Part shown: positions 9,501-17,783 of the stretch, one piece after another | Numbering within the stretch: position 1 is the stretch's first letter | Layout: the number at the start of each line of letters is the position of its first letter | Source: Neobacillus bataviensis LMG 21833 | GTDB taxonomy: Bacteria > Bacillota > Bacilli > Bacillales > Cytobacillaceae | Direction of reading: 5' to 3' | Assembly: GCF_000307875.1 (NCBI RefSeq) | Contig: NZ_AJLS01000151.1 | Location: forward strand, 1-61,149 | DNA length: 61,149 nucleotides | Notes under the pieces: model-generated | What the model saw: the letters and a program-made list of their open reading frames with translations, nothing else | What the model was told of the DNA's origin: nothing | The model's database searches: none | Program-made: the position numbers and the translations under genes

Positions 9501-10843
9501 ACGGCTGCAAGTTCGATAATCGTATTATATACGGCAGAAAGTCCAGTTGTTTCCACGTCAAAAATAACGAAAGTATCCTCTGCAAGTAAACGATGGGCAT
9601 CGTTGTAGGCGATTGGCACCCCGTCATCGACAAGATTTACCTCAACTCCATAAAGAATTTTGATATCATTCTTTTTTCCCGCACCATATGCTTCAGGAAA
9701 GGATTGCGCTCCGGCATGATCTGTCACTGCAATTGCCTTATGACCCCACTTTTTCGCCTGAGCGATTAAGGTACTTACTGGCGTTACCGCATCCATTTGA
9801 CTCATTGGGGTGTGAAGATGCAGCTCAACCCGTTTTTCATCATCCGGTGCTGTATCCTTACGTCCAACCGGCTTGATTTCATTAATATCATTTCCAATCA
9901 TGACAAGGTCACGGACGAAGGTATCATTCTGGATGCTCCCGCGTACCTTCACCCACATTCCTTTTTTCACAAGCTGGAATAGGGCGGCATCCTCCTTATC
10001 TCTAGAGAACATTTTCACCATGATGGAGCTGGTGTAATCGGTAATCTTAAAGGTTAGCAGTGAACGGCCGCTTCTTAACTCTCTTATCTCGGCATTAAAA
10101 ATATATCCTTCTACTGCAACCCTTCGTTCTTCATCGACAATATCAATTAAACTACGGAAGTCGCTATCATCTTTAATCGTTAAGCCAATTGTGAGTGGAC
10201 CCTCCGGTATTTCACCCGAGTGTTCCTTTTCCGCTTCTTTCTTTTGCATCTCAACCATAGCCAATAAGCCACGTTCCTGGTCTTCCTTTTGTTTGGCAAG
10301 TAAAAATTGCTCATATTCCTCATTTTTTTCTTCGCTTTTTATGTCTGTCTCGATCGCAAGCAACGGAAAACCAAAGGATTGATAAATGTCGCCAATAACA
10401 GGGCCATATTTCCGTTTTAATGCTAGACCTTCTGCATCATTTCTCACGCTAACTGTCAGCTTGTTCCCATTGACATCCGGCATTTGTTCGTTAAGCAGCT
10501 TTAATAGCGGCGGCGAAATCCCATCAATTTGCTGGATACAAAAGCTCCAATATTCTTTTAATAATTCGGGTGTAAAGGCTTGATCCATTACATTCATATC
10601 ATATGAAATGGAGGCAATATTCGTAAAGGTTCTTTCTAGCTGTGTTGTAAACTTAAGATAAACATTAAAAGGAATGATTTTCTCAAATAAAAACTGAAAA
10701 TGCCACTTCCTTGCTTTTTTTTCAACTTGAAGCCTTTCTATTTGTGCATTGTTGAAATGTACCACTACAGCATCCTCAATCAATTGCAGCTGCTGGAGCA
10801 AGAGTTGGAATCGCTCTTTATTGCCAAGGGCATGTTCGCTCAA
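6521..10843 (-). CDS. polC: DNA polymerase III alpha subunit PolC (Gram-positive type)
   Basis: PolC is the replicative polymerase of Firmicutes with built-in proofreading. The roughly 1440-residue product has an N-terminal region, an OB domain at about 225-325, and a split PHP domain with ELHLHTPMS at about 340. A DnaQ-like 3'-5' exonuclease begins at DVETTG (about 430) and runs through the VAHNASFDMGF and HHRAIYDAEAT motifs. A zinc-binding CPIC/CPNC pair and the polymerase palm (PDIDLNFSGEYQ, about 970) follow, then the C-terminal OLSLF-like clamp-binding tail QLSLF. TTG at 10843 is preferred as start (GGGAG 8 bases upstream, N-terminus aligned with B. subtilis); an ATG at 10858 has no ribosome site. 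proS, normally just upstream, is missing. Confidence 0.98.
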   Translation of the reverse strand: MSEHALGNKERFQLLLQQLQLIEDAVVVHFNNAQIERLQVEKKARKWHFQFLFEKIIPFNVYLKFTTQLERTFTNIASISYDMNVMDQAFTPELLKEYWSFCIQQIDGISPPLLKLLNEQMPDVNGNKLTVSVRNDAEGLALKRKYGPVIGDIYQSFGFPLLAIETDIKSEEKNEEYEQFLLAKQKEDQERGLLAMVEMQKKEAEKEHSGEIPEGPLTIGLTIKDDSDFRSLIDIVDEERRVAVEGYIFNAEIRELRSGRSLLTFKITDYTSSIMVKMFSRDKEDAALFQLVKKGMWVKVRGSIQNDTFVRDLVMIGNDINEIKPVGRKDTAPDDEKRVELHLHTPMSQMDAVTPVSTLIAQAKKWGHKAIAVTDHAGAQSFPEAYGAGKKNDIKILYGVEVNLVDDGVPIAYNDAHRLLAEDTFVIFDVETTGLSAVYNTIIELAAVKVKDGEIIDRFESFANPHHRLSATTINLTGITDDMVQTAPEVDEVIRDFHDWIGDAVLVAHNASFDMGFLNVGYKKIGLEKAENPVIDTLELGRFLYPEMKNHRLNTLTKKFDIELTQHHRAIYDAEATGYLLLKMLKDALEKGIEYHDEFNDNMGKGNAYQRARPYHCTLLAQNEHGLKNLFKLVSISHIEYFYRVPRIPRSVLQKYRDGILVGSACNKGEVFEGMMQKSPEEVEAHARFYDYLEVMPKEVNAPLIEMELVRDEKAMEDIISKIVILGDKLGLPVVATGNVHYLNENDKIYRKILVNSQGGANPLNRHELPDVHFRTTNEMLDAFSFLGAEKAKEIVVTNTNKVADMVENIKPIKDDLYTPKIEGAEEEMRQMSYEMAHKIYGEPLPEIVEARLEKELKSIIGHGFAVIYLISHKLVKKSLDDGYLVGSRGSVGSSLVATMTEITEVNPLPPHYVCPICKQSEFFNDGSVGSGFDLPDKDCPNCGEKYRKDGHDIPFETFLGFKGDKVPDIDLNFSGEYQPRAHNYTKVLFGEDKVFRAGTIGTVADKTAFGYVKAYQQDNNLQMRNAEVERLASGCTGVKRTTGQHPGGIIVIPDYMDVYDFSPIQFPADDRNSEWKTTHFDFHSIHDNVLKLDILGHDDPTVIRMLQDLSGIDPKTIPTDDPEVMKIFSNTESLGVTEQQIMCKTGTLGIPEFGTRFVRQMLEDTKPTTFSELVQISGLSHGTDVWLGNAQELIHNRICNLSEVIGCRDDIMVYLIYQGLDPSFAFKIMESVRKGKGLSEEMEAEMRKNEVPEWYIDSCKKIKYMFPKAHAAAYVLMAVRIAYFKVHLPLLYYAAYFTVRAEDFDIETMSRGGEAIRAKIEEINAKGLEVSNKEKNLLTVLELALEMTERGFVFQNYDLYHSDASEFIIDGNSLIPPFNSIPGLGTNAAYNIVKARGDGEFLSKEDLQQRGKVSKTILEYLDKQGCLKSLPEQNQLSLF

Positions 10844-10897
10844 GAGTCTCTCTCCCATCTATTCAAAAATCTATAATATTACTTATATCAAAATTTA

Positions 10898-10906
10898 ATT
10901 ATATCA
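10898..10906 (-). promoter_or_regulatory. Extended -10 promoter of polC
   Basis: The minus strand has a consensus TATAAT (10898-10903) preceded by TGA at the extended -10 position. A recognisable -35 hexamer is lacking, which fits an extended -10 promoter. It lies between the rseP terminator and polC. Confidence 0.6.
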
Positions 10907-10962
10907 TATGATACACGATGATTCGGTTTAATTCGACAGAAACCTTTATCCATTTTTGTTAT

Positions 10963-10995
10963 GAAAAAATAAATGGGATCGCGGCAGCGATCCCA
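10963..10995 (-). terminator. Intrinsic terminator after rseP
   Basis: The stem TGGGATCGC/GCGATCCCA (9 bp, loop GGCA) is followed on the minus strand by ATTTATTTTTTC. It closes the uppS-cdsA-dxr-rseP unit, which in this genome has no proS behind it. Confidence 0.85.
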
Positions 10996-11020
10996 AATAG
11001 GCGGTAAAATTATTCTTCTT

Positions 11021-12280
11021 TTAAAGGAAAAACCTCTGAATATCGTTCCATGTGACGACCAGCATCAACAGCATGAGAAGGGCAAATCCGATAAAATGAA
11101 CCATCCCTTCCTTTTGGCGGTCAATTGGCTTCCCTCTGACTGCCTCAACCGCAAAGAACATCAATCTGCCGCCGTCAAGTGCAGGAATGGGTAATAAATT
11201 CATAATCCCAAGGTTAATACTTAAGATCCCTGCCCATTTCATTAAATAATAAATACCCGATTTCGCTACTTCCGCAGTTGAATTATAAATTCCAACTGGT
11301 CCTGACAGGGCATCGATTGAAAATTGACCGGTGACCAATTTTCCAAGCATGACAAATATTTGCTTCGTCCAGAAATAGGTTTCGGTGAAACCGGACTTAA
11401 TGGCTTGAACCGGTGACTTTTCAACAGGGCTATAGACGCCAATAATCCCCATTTTCTTTCCCTCGACTGTCTTTTCAAGCGGTGTTACTTGAATCTCACT
11501 TTCTTTTCCATCACGAATGACCAAGAAATCAAGTTTTTTATTTGGACTTTCACGAATGATTTCAACAACATCTGACCAGCTGGAAATTTCAGAACCGTTA
11601 ATGCTTTGAACAATATCCCCCTCATGAAGGCCTGCAGCTTTGGCAGCACCGTCAGGGGTTATCACACCCAATTTGGGATCATTCGATGGTACGCCTTGTA
11701 ATAAAGCGATAATAATAAAAACAACAAAAGCAAGAACAAAGTTCATTGCCGGTCCGGCGAAAATTGCCAAAAACCGTTGTGGCAAGGTCTTTGAGCCAAA
11801 TTGACGATCGATGGGTGCGATTTGAGATTCAATCCCATTTTCTACAATAACTGCTTTAGGATCGATTCTAAAAGTCTGTAAACTTTCATTCTCATCTTCC
11901 GGATATCCCTTAATGATTAAATCCTTTTCGATATCAGCATACTCCACTTCAACAATACGGCAATGTGGATATTTTTCTTTATTGTTTAAAATAATCTTAT
12001 TTACCATATTATCATTACCCAGTAATAATCCAATTCGATATCCTGGCTTGATTTCAACCATTTCCGGATCTTCACCGGCCATACGAACAAAGCCGCCAAT
12101 TGGTAATAAGCGAATCGTATAGGTAGTTTCACCTTTCTTATGGGTGAACACTTTAGGCCCCATACCAATCGCAAATTCACGACAAAGAATACCTGCTCTT
12201 TTAGCGAAAATAAAATGTCCTAACTCATGAAAGAAAACGAGTGCGCCAAAAATCACAATAAAGGCAATAACTGTAGTCAA
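11021..12280 (-). CDS. rseP: Site-2 (intramembrane) metalloprotease RseP/RasP
   Basis: RseP (RasP in B. subtilis) cleaves anti-sigma factors such as RsiW, and leftover signal peptides, within the membrane. The 419-residue protein has a first membrane helix containing the zinc site HELGH at 18-22 and the LLPIGGFVRMAGEDP loop. A second membrane segment carries GPAMNFVLA, a PDZ domain lies in the middle (GLHEGDIVQSINGSEI), and LLPIPALDGGRL supplies the second metal-binding motif. The TTG at 12280 is favoured: AGGGTGG is 8 bases upstream and MTTVIAF resembles the family start. A GTG at 12292 overlaps the ribosome site. Last gene of the uppS-cdsA-dxr-rseP group. Confidence 0.96.
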   Translation of the reverse strand: MTTVIAFIVIFGALVFFHELGHFIFAKRAGILCREFAIGMGPKVFTHKKGETTYTIRLLPIGGFVRMAGEDPEMVEIKPGYRIGLLLGNDNMVNKIILNNKEKYPHCRIVEVEYADIEKDLIIKGYPEDENESLQTFRIDPKAVIVENGIESQIAPIDRQFGSKTLPQRFLAIFAGPAMNFVLAFVVFIIIALLQGVPSNDPKLGVITPDGAAKAAGLHEGDIVQSINGSEISSWSDVVEIIRESPNKKLDFLVIRDGKESEIQVTPLEKTVEGKKMGIIGVYSPVEKSPVQAIKSGFTETYFWTKQIFVMLGKLVTGQFSIDALSGPVGIYNSTAEVAKSGIYYLMKWAGILSINLGIMNLLPIPALDGGRLMFFAVEAVRGKPIDRQKEGMVHFIGFALLMLLMLVVTWNDIQRFFL

Positions 12281-12298
12281 TAATAAAACCACCCTTTT

Positions 12299-13441
12299 TT
12301 ATAGAAGTGAATGTACAAACTGTCTCGTTTCTTTATCTACCTCTTCTATCGTCATCAAACTAGGATGTTCAATGGTTTGATGAGTGTTTAATGCCTTTTC
12401 AATCAAATCTTCAATCTGCAAGAAACGAATCTTACCTTCCAAAAATGCTGCTACAGCGACTTCGTTTGCCGCATTCAAAACCGTCGGCATTGTTCCGCCT
12501 TTTTTCCCGGCCATATAAGCAAACTGCAAGCAACGGAATCTGTTTACATCCATTTCCTCAAAATGCAGTTTTCCTACACTTGCTAAATCTAATCGATTTG
12601 CGGCCAACCGCGGCAAGCGATCAGGGTACGTGAGTGCATATTGGATTGGCACTCTCATATCTGGTGTTCCAAGCTGCGCGATGATGCTTGAGTCATGAAA
12701 TTCAACCATCGAATGGATAATGCTTTCTTTATGTAGCAATACATTAATTTTTTCATACGGCATTTGAAAAAGCCAATGGGCCTCAATGACCTCTAATCCT
12801 TTGTTCATCATCGTGGCAGAATCAATAGTAATTTTCGCACCCATCGACCAATTTGGGTGGTTTAAAGCATCTTCGACAGTGACATTTTCTAACTCTTCAC
12901 GCGTTTTATCGCGAAAACTTCCACCAGATGCTGTTAAAATTAATCTTTCAATATTTTTATCCTTTTCCCCTTGCAAGGCTTGGAAAATAGCTGAATGCTC
13001 ACTATCAACCGGAAGAAGTTGTACATTATTCTTTTTGGCAGCAGCCATTACTAAATGACCCGCCGTAACAAGTGTTTCTTTGTTAGCAATAGCTATTTCT
13101 TTCCCTGACTCAATTGCTTGTAAGGTGGGATGAAGCCCTACGCTGCCAAGTACGGCATTGACCAGGATATCCGACTTTTCATATACAGCAACTTCAATCA
13201 ATCCCTCATTGCCGTAGGTAAACCTGGTTTTTGGAAATTCTGCTTTTAATGTATGAAAGTCACCATAATCTTGTACAGAAACAAGCTCTGGATTAAATTC
13301 TACAATCAATTTTCGTGCCAAATCAATATTTTTCCCTACAGAAAATGTTGCTAACTTAAATTCCGCAGGATGCTCACGTATAATATCAAGCGTCTGTGTT
13401 CCAACGGATCCTGATGCACCCAATAAACTAATTAATTTCAA
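12299..13441 (-). CDS. dxr: 1-deoxy-D-xylulose-5-phosphate reductoisomerase
   Basis: Dxr makes 2-C-methyl-D-erythritol 4-phosphate, the committed step of the non-mevalonate isoprenoid pathway that feeds UppS. The 380-residue protein has the NADPH-binding GASGSVG at 8-14, metal-binding DSEHS at 146-150 (Asp146, Glu148) and the ASGGSFRD and HPNWSMGAKITIDSATMMNK active-site segments. The TTG at 13441 (MKLISLLGASG) fits the family and has GGAG 9 bases upstream. A TTG at 13450 lies against the ribosome site. It sits 27 bases after cdsA and 18 before rseP. Confidence 0.97.
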   Translation of the reverse strand: MKLISLLGASGSVGTQTLDIIREHPAEFKLATFSVGKNIDLARKLIVEFNPELVSVQDYGDFHTLKAEFPKTRFTYGNEGLIEVAVYEKSDILVNAVLGSVGLHPTLQAIESGKEIAIANKETLVTAGHLVMAAAKKNNVQLLPVDSEHSAIFQALQGEKDKNIERLILTASGGSFRDKTREELENVTVEDALNHPNWSMGAKITIDSATMMNKGLEVIEAHWLFQMPYEKINVLLHKESIIHSMVEFHDSSIIAQLGTPDMRVPIQYALTYPDRLPRLAANRLDLASVGKLHFEEMDVNRFRCLQFAYMAGKKGGTMPTVLNAANEVAVAAFLEGKIRFLQIEDLIEKALNTHQTIEHPSLMTIEEVDKETRQFVHSLL

Positions 13442-13477
13442 TACATTCAACTCCTATAAAAATCAAAAACAAACCAA

Positions 13478-14263
13478 TTATCCCCAGAGATGAAATAGGT
13501 GTAATATTGGCCAAACAAAGATTAGGCTGTCAAAGCGGTCAAGTATACCACCATGACCAGGTAAGATTTTCCCTGAATCCTTTACATTAAAATGACGTTT
13601 GAAAGCGGATTGAACAAGATCGCCAATTTGGCCAAAAACAGAAAGGACGATCGTTATTGCAATGATTGACCCTTTTATATCGGTAAGTAATACAAAGAGA
13701 ATTGCTACAATAACAGCACAAACCACACCGCCAATTGATCCTTCAATGGTCTTATTGGGGCTGATTTCCGGCCATAGCTTTCTTCTTCCCAAAGCTTTTC
13801 CGATAAAATAAGCACCTGAATCTGTTGCCCAAATCATAAATAAGGAATATAAAATATAAACTAATCCTCCATCCACTCTTGTTTCAAAGAAAAAGTAAAA
13901 GCCAATTCCTACATAAAGGGAAGATAGAATGGAAAAAGAGACATCTTCAAATGTAAAACGATTTTTGGTAATCACTGTGTACGTCAATAATAATAGCAGG
14001 ATCACAATGCACAGTTCTGTTTTTGAATAATAAAAGGTATCCAAGATATCGCTATACTTCTCTGGAAAAATAAGTACCCAAAGAAACAAAATCGACAGTA
14101 TACCATGTATAGAGAAAATATTAAGATTCTTCATTTTGATTAATTCATACAAACCAACGGTTGCTAAAAAATACGTTAGTAATATAAGTGGAAACCCGCC
14201 ATAGTACACAATTGGCAAAAATAATGCTGCTGCGACGACTCCTGTTATGATTCTCTGCTTCAT
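13478..14263 (-). CDS. cdsA: Phosphatidate cytidylyltransferase
   Basis: CdsA makes CDP-diacylglycerol from CTP and phosphatidic acid, the precursor of membrane phospholipids. The 261-residue protein is highly hydrophobic with about seven to eight membrane segments. It ends with the family signature, from SAFKRHFNVKDSG through PGHGGILDRFDS, near residues 217-244. It lies between uppS and dxr with short gaps, so lipid, isoprenoid carrier and signal-protease genes are co-expressed. The ribosome site is weak (GGTG). Confidence 0.96.
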   Translation of the reverse strand: MKQRIITGVVAAALFLPIVYYGGFPLILLTYFLATVGLYELIKMKNLNIFSIHGILSILFLWVLIFPEKYSDILDTFYYSKTELCIVILLLLLTYTVITKNRFTFEDVSFSILSSLYVGIGFYFFFETRVDGGLVYILYSLFMIWATDSGAYFIGKALGRRKLWPEISPNKTIEGSIGGVVCAVIVAILFVLLTDIKGSIIAITIVLSVFGQIGDLVQSAFKRHFNVKDSGKILPGHGGILDRFDSLIFVWPILHLFHLWG

Positions 14264-14290
14264 ATACTATTTCAACACCTTTGTTGCTTA

Positions 14291-15067
14291 TTATATTCCT
14301 CCAAACCGCCGCTGACGATTTTGGAATGCCTCGATGGCTTCTAATAAATGCTCCTCACTGAAATCCGGCCATAAAACATCAGTAAACCATAATTCTGAGT
14401 AAGCTAACTGCCACAACATAAAATTACTCAAGCGAATTTCACCACTGGTTCTGATTAATAGGTCAGGATCCGTGTAATTTGCAGTCATTAGGTAGGAAGA
14501 AAAGACTTTTTCGTCAAGCTCCGTCTCCTTTAGTATACCATTTTTGTTATCATTTAAGACCTGCTTGACAGCATCAAGAATCTCAGCTCTGCTTCCATAA
14601 TTTAAGGCGAAGTTTAGAATGAGTCCGGTATTATATTTGGTTTCCTCCATTGCTTTTTCAATTGCTCTAAGTGTATGTACTGGAAGCTGATCTTTATATC
14701 CCATCATTTTTACTTGAACATTATTCTTAATTAATTCAGGAAGAAAGGTTCCTAGAAATTCCTCTGGCAACTTCATAATGTATTCCACTTCATTTTTTGG
14801 TCGTTTCCAGTTCTCAGTTGAAAAGGCGTATAAAGTTAAGGTCTTAATTCCAAGATCATTTGCCAACATGGTTGTATTACGAACAACCTTCATCCCTTCA
14901 TGATGGCCGGCAATACGCGGTAACGCCCTTTTTTTAGCCCAACGTCCGTTACCATCCATAATAATTGCAACATGTTCAGGAACAGGCAGCTTATTTATCT
15001 TTTCTATTTTATCTCGGAGTGTGGGAGTGGTTTTTTGCCTCTTCCCTAGTATAAATTTTTTTAACAT
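14291..15067 (-). CDS. uppS: Undecaprenyl diphosphate synthase UppS
   Basis: UppS is the cis-prenyltransferase that makes the C55 carrier lipid for peptidoglycan and teichoic acids. The 258-residue protein has MDGNGRW with catalytic Asp38, the AFSTENWKRP loop, and the C-terminal RTSGEIRLSNF and WPDF elements. First gene of the uppS-cdsA-dxr-rseP unit. It is separated from frr by a terminator and has a candidate promoter of its own at 15165-15173. Confidence 0.97.
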   Translation of the reverse strand: MLKKFILGKRQKTTPTLRDKIEKINKLPVPEHVAIIMDGNGRWAKKRALPRIAGHHEGMKVVRNTTMLANDLGIKTLTLYAFSTENWKRPKNEVEYIMKLPEEFLGTFLPELIKNNVQVKMMGYKDQLPVHTLRAIEKAMEETKYNTGLILNFALNYGSRAEILDAVKQVLNDNKNGILKETELDEKVFSSYLMTANYTDPDLLIRTSGEIRLSNFMLWQLAYSELWFTDVLWPDFSEEHLLEAIEAFQNRQRRFGGI

Positions 15068-15164
15068 AACATTGCTCCTTAGGTTCGTTAATCATTTCCT
15101 CCGATAATAGATCATTTTCAAGTGCAACTCGGGTGCAGCTATGTATTTCTAGTTAGCTGGTTTT

Positions 15165-15173
15165 ATCATACCA
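15165..15173 (-). promoter_or_regulatory. Candidate extended -10 promoter of uppS
   Basis: TATGAT (15165-15170) preceded by TGG gives an extended -10 element on the minus strand, about 100 bases before uppS and downstream of the frr terminator. The -35 region is poor, so the call rests on position and the extended -10. Confidence 0.4.
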
Positions 15174-15253
15174 AAAATACTAGAAGATATCTCTAATAAT
15201 AACTTATGTAGTAAATAAGGAATTAAGAATAATGTATAAAACCCAAAAATAGT

Positions 15254-15279
15254 GAAAAAAACCCCCTAAAAAGAGGGTC
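15254..15279 (-). terminator. Intrinsic terminator after frr
   Basis: On the minus strand ACCCTCT pairs with AGGGGGT (7 bp including one U-G pair) and is followed by TTTTTTTC. It lies about 12 bases after the frr stop and separates pyrH-frr from uppS. Confidence 0.75.
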
Positions 15280-15289
15280 TAGACATCCA

Positions 15290-15847
15290 TTACACTTCTA
15301 ATATTTCTTTTTCTTTTTCTTTAGTGATTTGATCGATTTTTTGAATGTATTCATCAGTCAGCTTTTGAACATCATCGGAAAAACCGCGAAGGGCATCCTC
15401 TGTAATATCACCATTCTTCTCAAGCTTTTTCAAAGAATCATTGCTATCACGGCGAATATTACGGAGCGCAACTTTAGCTTCTTCAGATTCTTTTTTGACC
15501 ACTTTTACAAGTTCTTTCCGTCGTTCCTCTGTTAGCTGTGGAATGGCAATACGAATAATCTGGCCATCGTTCGTAGGATTTAATCCTAAATCAGACTTCA
15601 AGATAGCTTTTTCAATATCACCAAGAATGGATTTATCATATGGTTGAATCACAATTAGTCTAGCTTCCGGAGTAGTGATTCCTGCCATTTGATTTACAGG
15701 AGTAGGTGCACCATAATAATCCACGGTAATCCGATCGAGCAATGAAGCACTCGCTCTGCCAGCACGGATACTAGCAAGCTCACGAGAATAGGACTGAATC
15801 GCTTTTGTCATTCGATCTTTTGTGGAAGAGATGACTTGATTTGGCAT
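15290..15847 (-). CDS. frr: Ribosome recycling factor
   Basis: Frr splits the post-termination ribosome together with EF-G. The 185-residue product is of normal length and shows the conserved RAGRASASLLDRI, YYGAPTPVNQMA and LTEERRKELVKVVKKESE segments and the final SDDVQKLTDEYIQKID helix. Its ATG overlaps the pyrH stop by one base, so the two are translationally coupled. The usual Bacillus order tsf-pyrH-frr is kept. Confidence 0.97.
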   Translation of the reverse strand: MPNQVISSTKDRMTKAIQSYSRELASIRAGRASASLLDRITVDYYGAPTPVNQMAGITTPEARLIVIQPYDKSILGDIEKAILKSDLGLNPTNDGQIIRIAIPQLTEERRKELVKVVKKESEEAKVALRNIRRDSNDSLKKLEKNGDITEDALRGFSDDVQKLTDEYIQKIDQITKEKEKEILEV

Positions 15848-16572
15848 TAGTTTTTCCCCCTAACGACTGTTCCAATTTTTTCGCCCATAACGGCTCTTTT
15901 AATATTTCCCTGTTCCATAATTGAGAAAACAATAAGTGGAATATCATTATCCATACATAGGGAGGATGCGGTTGAATCCATGACTGCTAATCCTTCCTTA
16001 ATCACATCTAGGAATGATAGATCTTCATATTTAGTGGCATTTGCATCAATGCGAGGGTCTGCCGAATAAACACCATCGACATTATTTTTTGCCATTAAAA
16101 TAACCTCAGCATCAATTTCTGCAGCCCGGAGTGCAGCCGTTGTATCTGTTGAGAAATAAGGATTACCCGTGCCGGCTGCAAAAATAACGACCCGCTGTTT
16201 CTCTAAATGTCTAATAGCGCGGCGGCGAATATACGGCTCGGCAACCTGACGCATTTCAATTGAGGTTTGCACACGTGATTCAATTCCTAAGTGCTCCAAA
16301 CTATCTTGAAGTGCTAAAGAATTCATAACTGTCGCAAGCATCCCCATATAATCCGCTGTTGCTCTGTCCATACCCATTTCACTGCCAATTTTCCCACGCC
16401 AAATATTACCGCCGCCAACAACGACAGCTACCTCTACTCCAAGCTCTGCAATTTCTTTTACTTGAATTGCAATTGATTTGATGACAGAAGGTTTAATTCC
16501 AAAGCTTGACTCACCAGCAAGGGCTTCTCCGCTCAATTTTAAAACCACGCGTTTATACTTAGGACCGCTCAT
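15847..16572 (-). CDS. pyrH: Uridylate kinase PyrH
   Basis: PyrH phosphorylates UMP to UDP. The 241-residue protein has the amino-acid-kinase fold motifs KLSGEALAGE, VVGGGNIWRG, MDRATADYMGMLATVMN and the FAAGTGNPYFSTDTTA nucleotide site. The ATG at 16572 is chosen because GGAGG lies 5-6 bases upstream; the earlier ATG at 16584 overlaps that site. It follows tsf after a 170-base gap that holds a terminator and a small repeat copy, so an internal promoter is likely. Confidence 0.97.
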   Translation of the reverse strand: MSGPKYKRVVLKLSGEALAGESSFGIKPSVIKSIAIQVKEIAELGVEVAVVVGGGNIWRGKIGSEMGMDRATADYMGMLATVMNSLALQDSLEHLGIESRVQTSIEMRQVAEPYIRRRAIRHLEKQRVVIFAAGTGNPYFSTDTTAALRAAEIDAEVILMAKNNVDGVYSADPRIDANATKYEDLSFLDVIKEGLAVMDSTASSLCMDNDIPLIVFSIMEQGNIKRAVMGEKIGTVVRGKN

Positions 16573-16598
16573 ATAAACCTCCATTATGTAAATTTTTT

Positions 16599-16638
16599 AA
16601 AGTGCAAGCGCCGTGTTCAGGCGCTGGAGCTAGATATT
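16599..16638 (-). repeat. Internally deleted copy of the interspersed palindromic repeat
   Basis: AGTGCAAGCGCC and GGCGCTGGAGCTAGA, the two edges of the repeat family, are joined by a short spacer (about 40 bases in all). The edges can pair through GCGCC/GGCGC. It lies in the pyrH leader between the tsf terminator and pyrH, in the orientation opposite to the copy at 51310-51446. Confidence 0.5.
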
Positions 16639-16660
16639 TCTCAAATTTCTATTCTTTAAA

Positions 16661-16687
16661 AATAGGGAACACACCGTGTCCCCTATT
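16661..16687 (-). terminator. Intrinsic terminator after tsf
   Basis: AATAGGG pairs with CCCTATT and a second short helix (ACAC with GTGT) sits above a single mismatch. The following T run on the minus strand is short. It lies about 55 bases after the tsf stop. Confidence 0.55.
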
Positions 16688-16741
16688 CAAAAATCTATTA
16701 CAGTAACATTCCCTTAACAGTTTTAGCTAGAGAATATTTGA

Positions 16742-17626
16742 CTATTGTTTATTTACTTGGTTCATAACTTCTTCTGCGAAGTTATCTTCTCGTTTTTCGA
16801 TGCCTTCTCCTACTTCGTAGCGTACGAATTCACGTAATGTTGCACCTTTCGATTCAACAAATTGACGTACCTTTTGATCTGGGTTTTTCACGAAAGTTTG
16901 GTCAAGGACACAAACATCTTCAAAGTATTTACCAAGACGGCCTTCTACCATTTTAGCAACAATATTTTCAGGCTTTCCTTCGTTAAGGGCTTGAGTAGTT
17001 AATACTTGACGCTCGCGCTCAACTTCTTCTTGTGATACTTGATCACGAGAAACATATTTTGGTCTTAATGCCGCAATATGCATAGAAATATCTTTAGCAG
17101 CATCTGCATCAGTAGAACCTTCAAGAACTGATAACACGCTGATACGTCCACCCATATGAAGGTATGCACCAAATGCATCATTATCAGTTTTAGATACTAC
17201 AGCAAAACGACGAAGGGAAAGTTTTTCTCCAATTTTCGCAATTGCAGCGTTGATGTGATCTGCAACAATTGCGCCGTTTTCCATTGTTTGTGCTGTAGCT
17301 TCTTCTACAGTTGCAGGTTTGTTTTTAATAAGGTGTGCTGCAAGTTCCTTAACAAGCGTTTGGAATCCTTCGTTTTTCGCAACGAAGTCTGTTTCTGAGT
17401 TAACTTCAAGAATAACAGCATCGTTGCCTTCTGTTAAGATTGAAGTTAAACCTTCAGCAGCAATTCGATCTGCTTTATTTGCAGCCTTTGCAATCCCTTT
17501 TTCACGTAAGAAATCAATCGCTTTTTCCATGTCACCATCTGTTTCTGTGAGTGCTTTTTTACAATCCATCATACCCGCGCCAGTTTTTTCACGTAGTTCT
17601 TTAACCATTTGAGCAGTAACTGCCAT
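16742..17626 (-). CDS. tsf: Elongation factor Ts
   Basis: EF-Ts is the guanine-nucleotide exchange factor of EF-Tu. The 294-residue protein starts with the UBA-like domain and signature KTGAGMMDCKKAL at about 14-26, followed by the AAEGL and EVNSETDFVAKNE core motifs and the C-terminal dimerisation region. It follows rpsB after a gap containing a strong hairpin terminator, which would lower its expression relative to rpsB. Confidence 0.97.
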   Translation of the reverse strand: MAVTAQMVKELREKTGAGMMDCKKALTETDGDMEKAIDFLREKGIAKAANKADRIAAEGLTSILTEGNDAVILEVNSETDFVAKNEGFQTLVKELAAHLIKNKPATVEEATAQTMENGAIVADHINAAIAKIGEKLSLRRFAVVSKTDNDAFGAYLHMGGRISVLSVLEGSTDADAAKDISMHIAALRPKYVSRDQVSQEEVERERQVLTTQALNEGKPENIVAKMVEGRLGKYFEDVCVLDQTFVKNPDQKVRQFVESKGATLREFVRYEVGEGIEKREDNFAEEVMNQVNKQ

Positions 17627-17726
17627 AATGTTCTTCCTCCTTTAATTCTATGTACTATACTCATATCTTAGCCATCTATGCCCTGGATAAACATTTTTCA
17701 TCTCGGATAACGGCAAGTTTTCTTTA

Positions 17727-17766
17727 AAAAAAGGTGATAAAGGGTCTCCCTCTTATCACCTTTTTT
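17727..17766 (-). terminator. Strong intrinsic terminator between rpsB and tsf
   Basis: A 14-bp stem (AAAAAAGGTGATAA with TTATCACCTTTTTT), extended internally by AGGG/CCCT, with T-rich sequence on the minus strand. It lies about 18 bases after the rpsB stop. It is nearly symmetrical, so it could work in both directions. Confidence 0.85.
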
Positions 17767-17783
17767 GAGTTCAATCAATAAAA

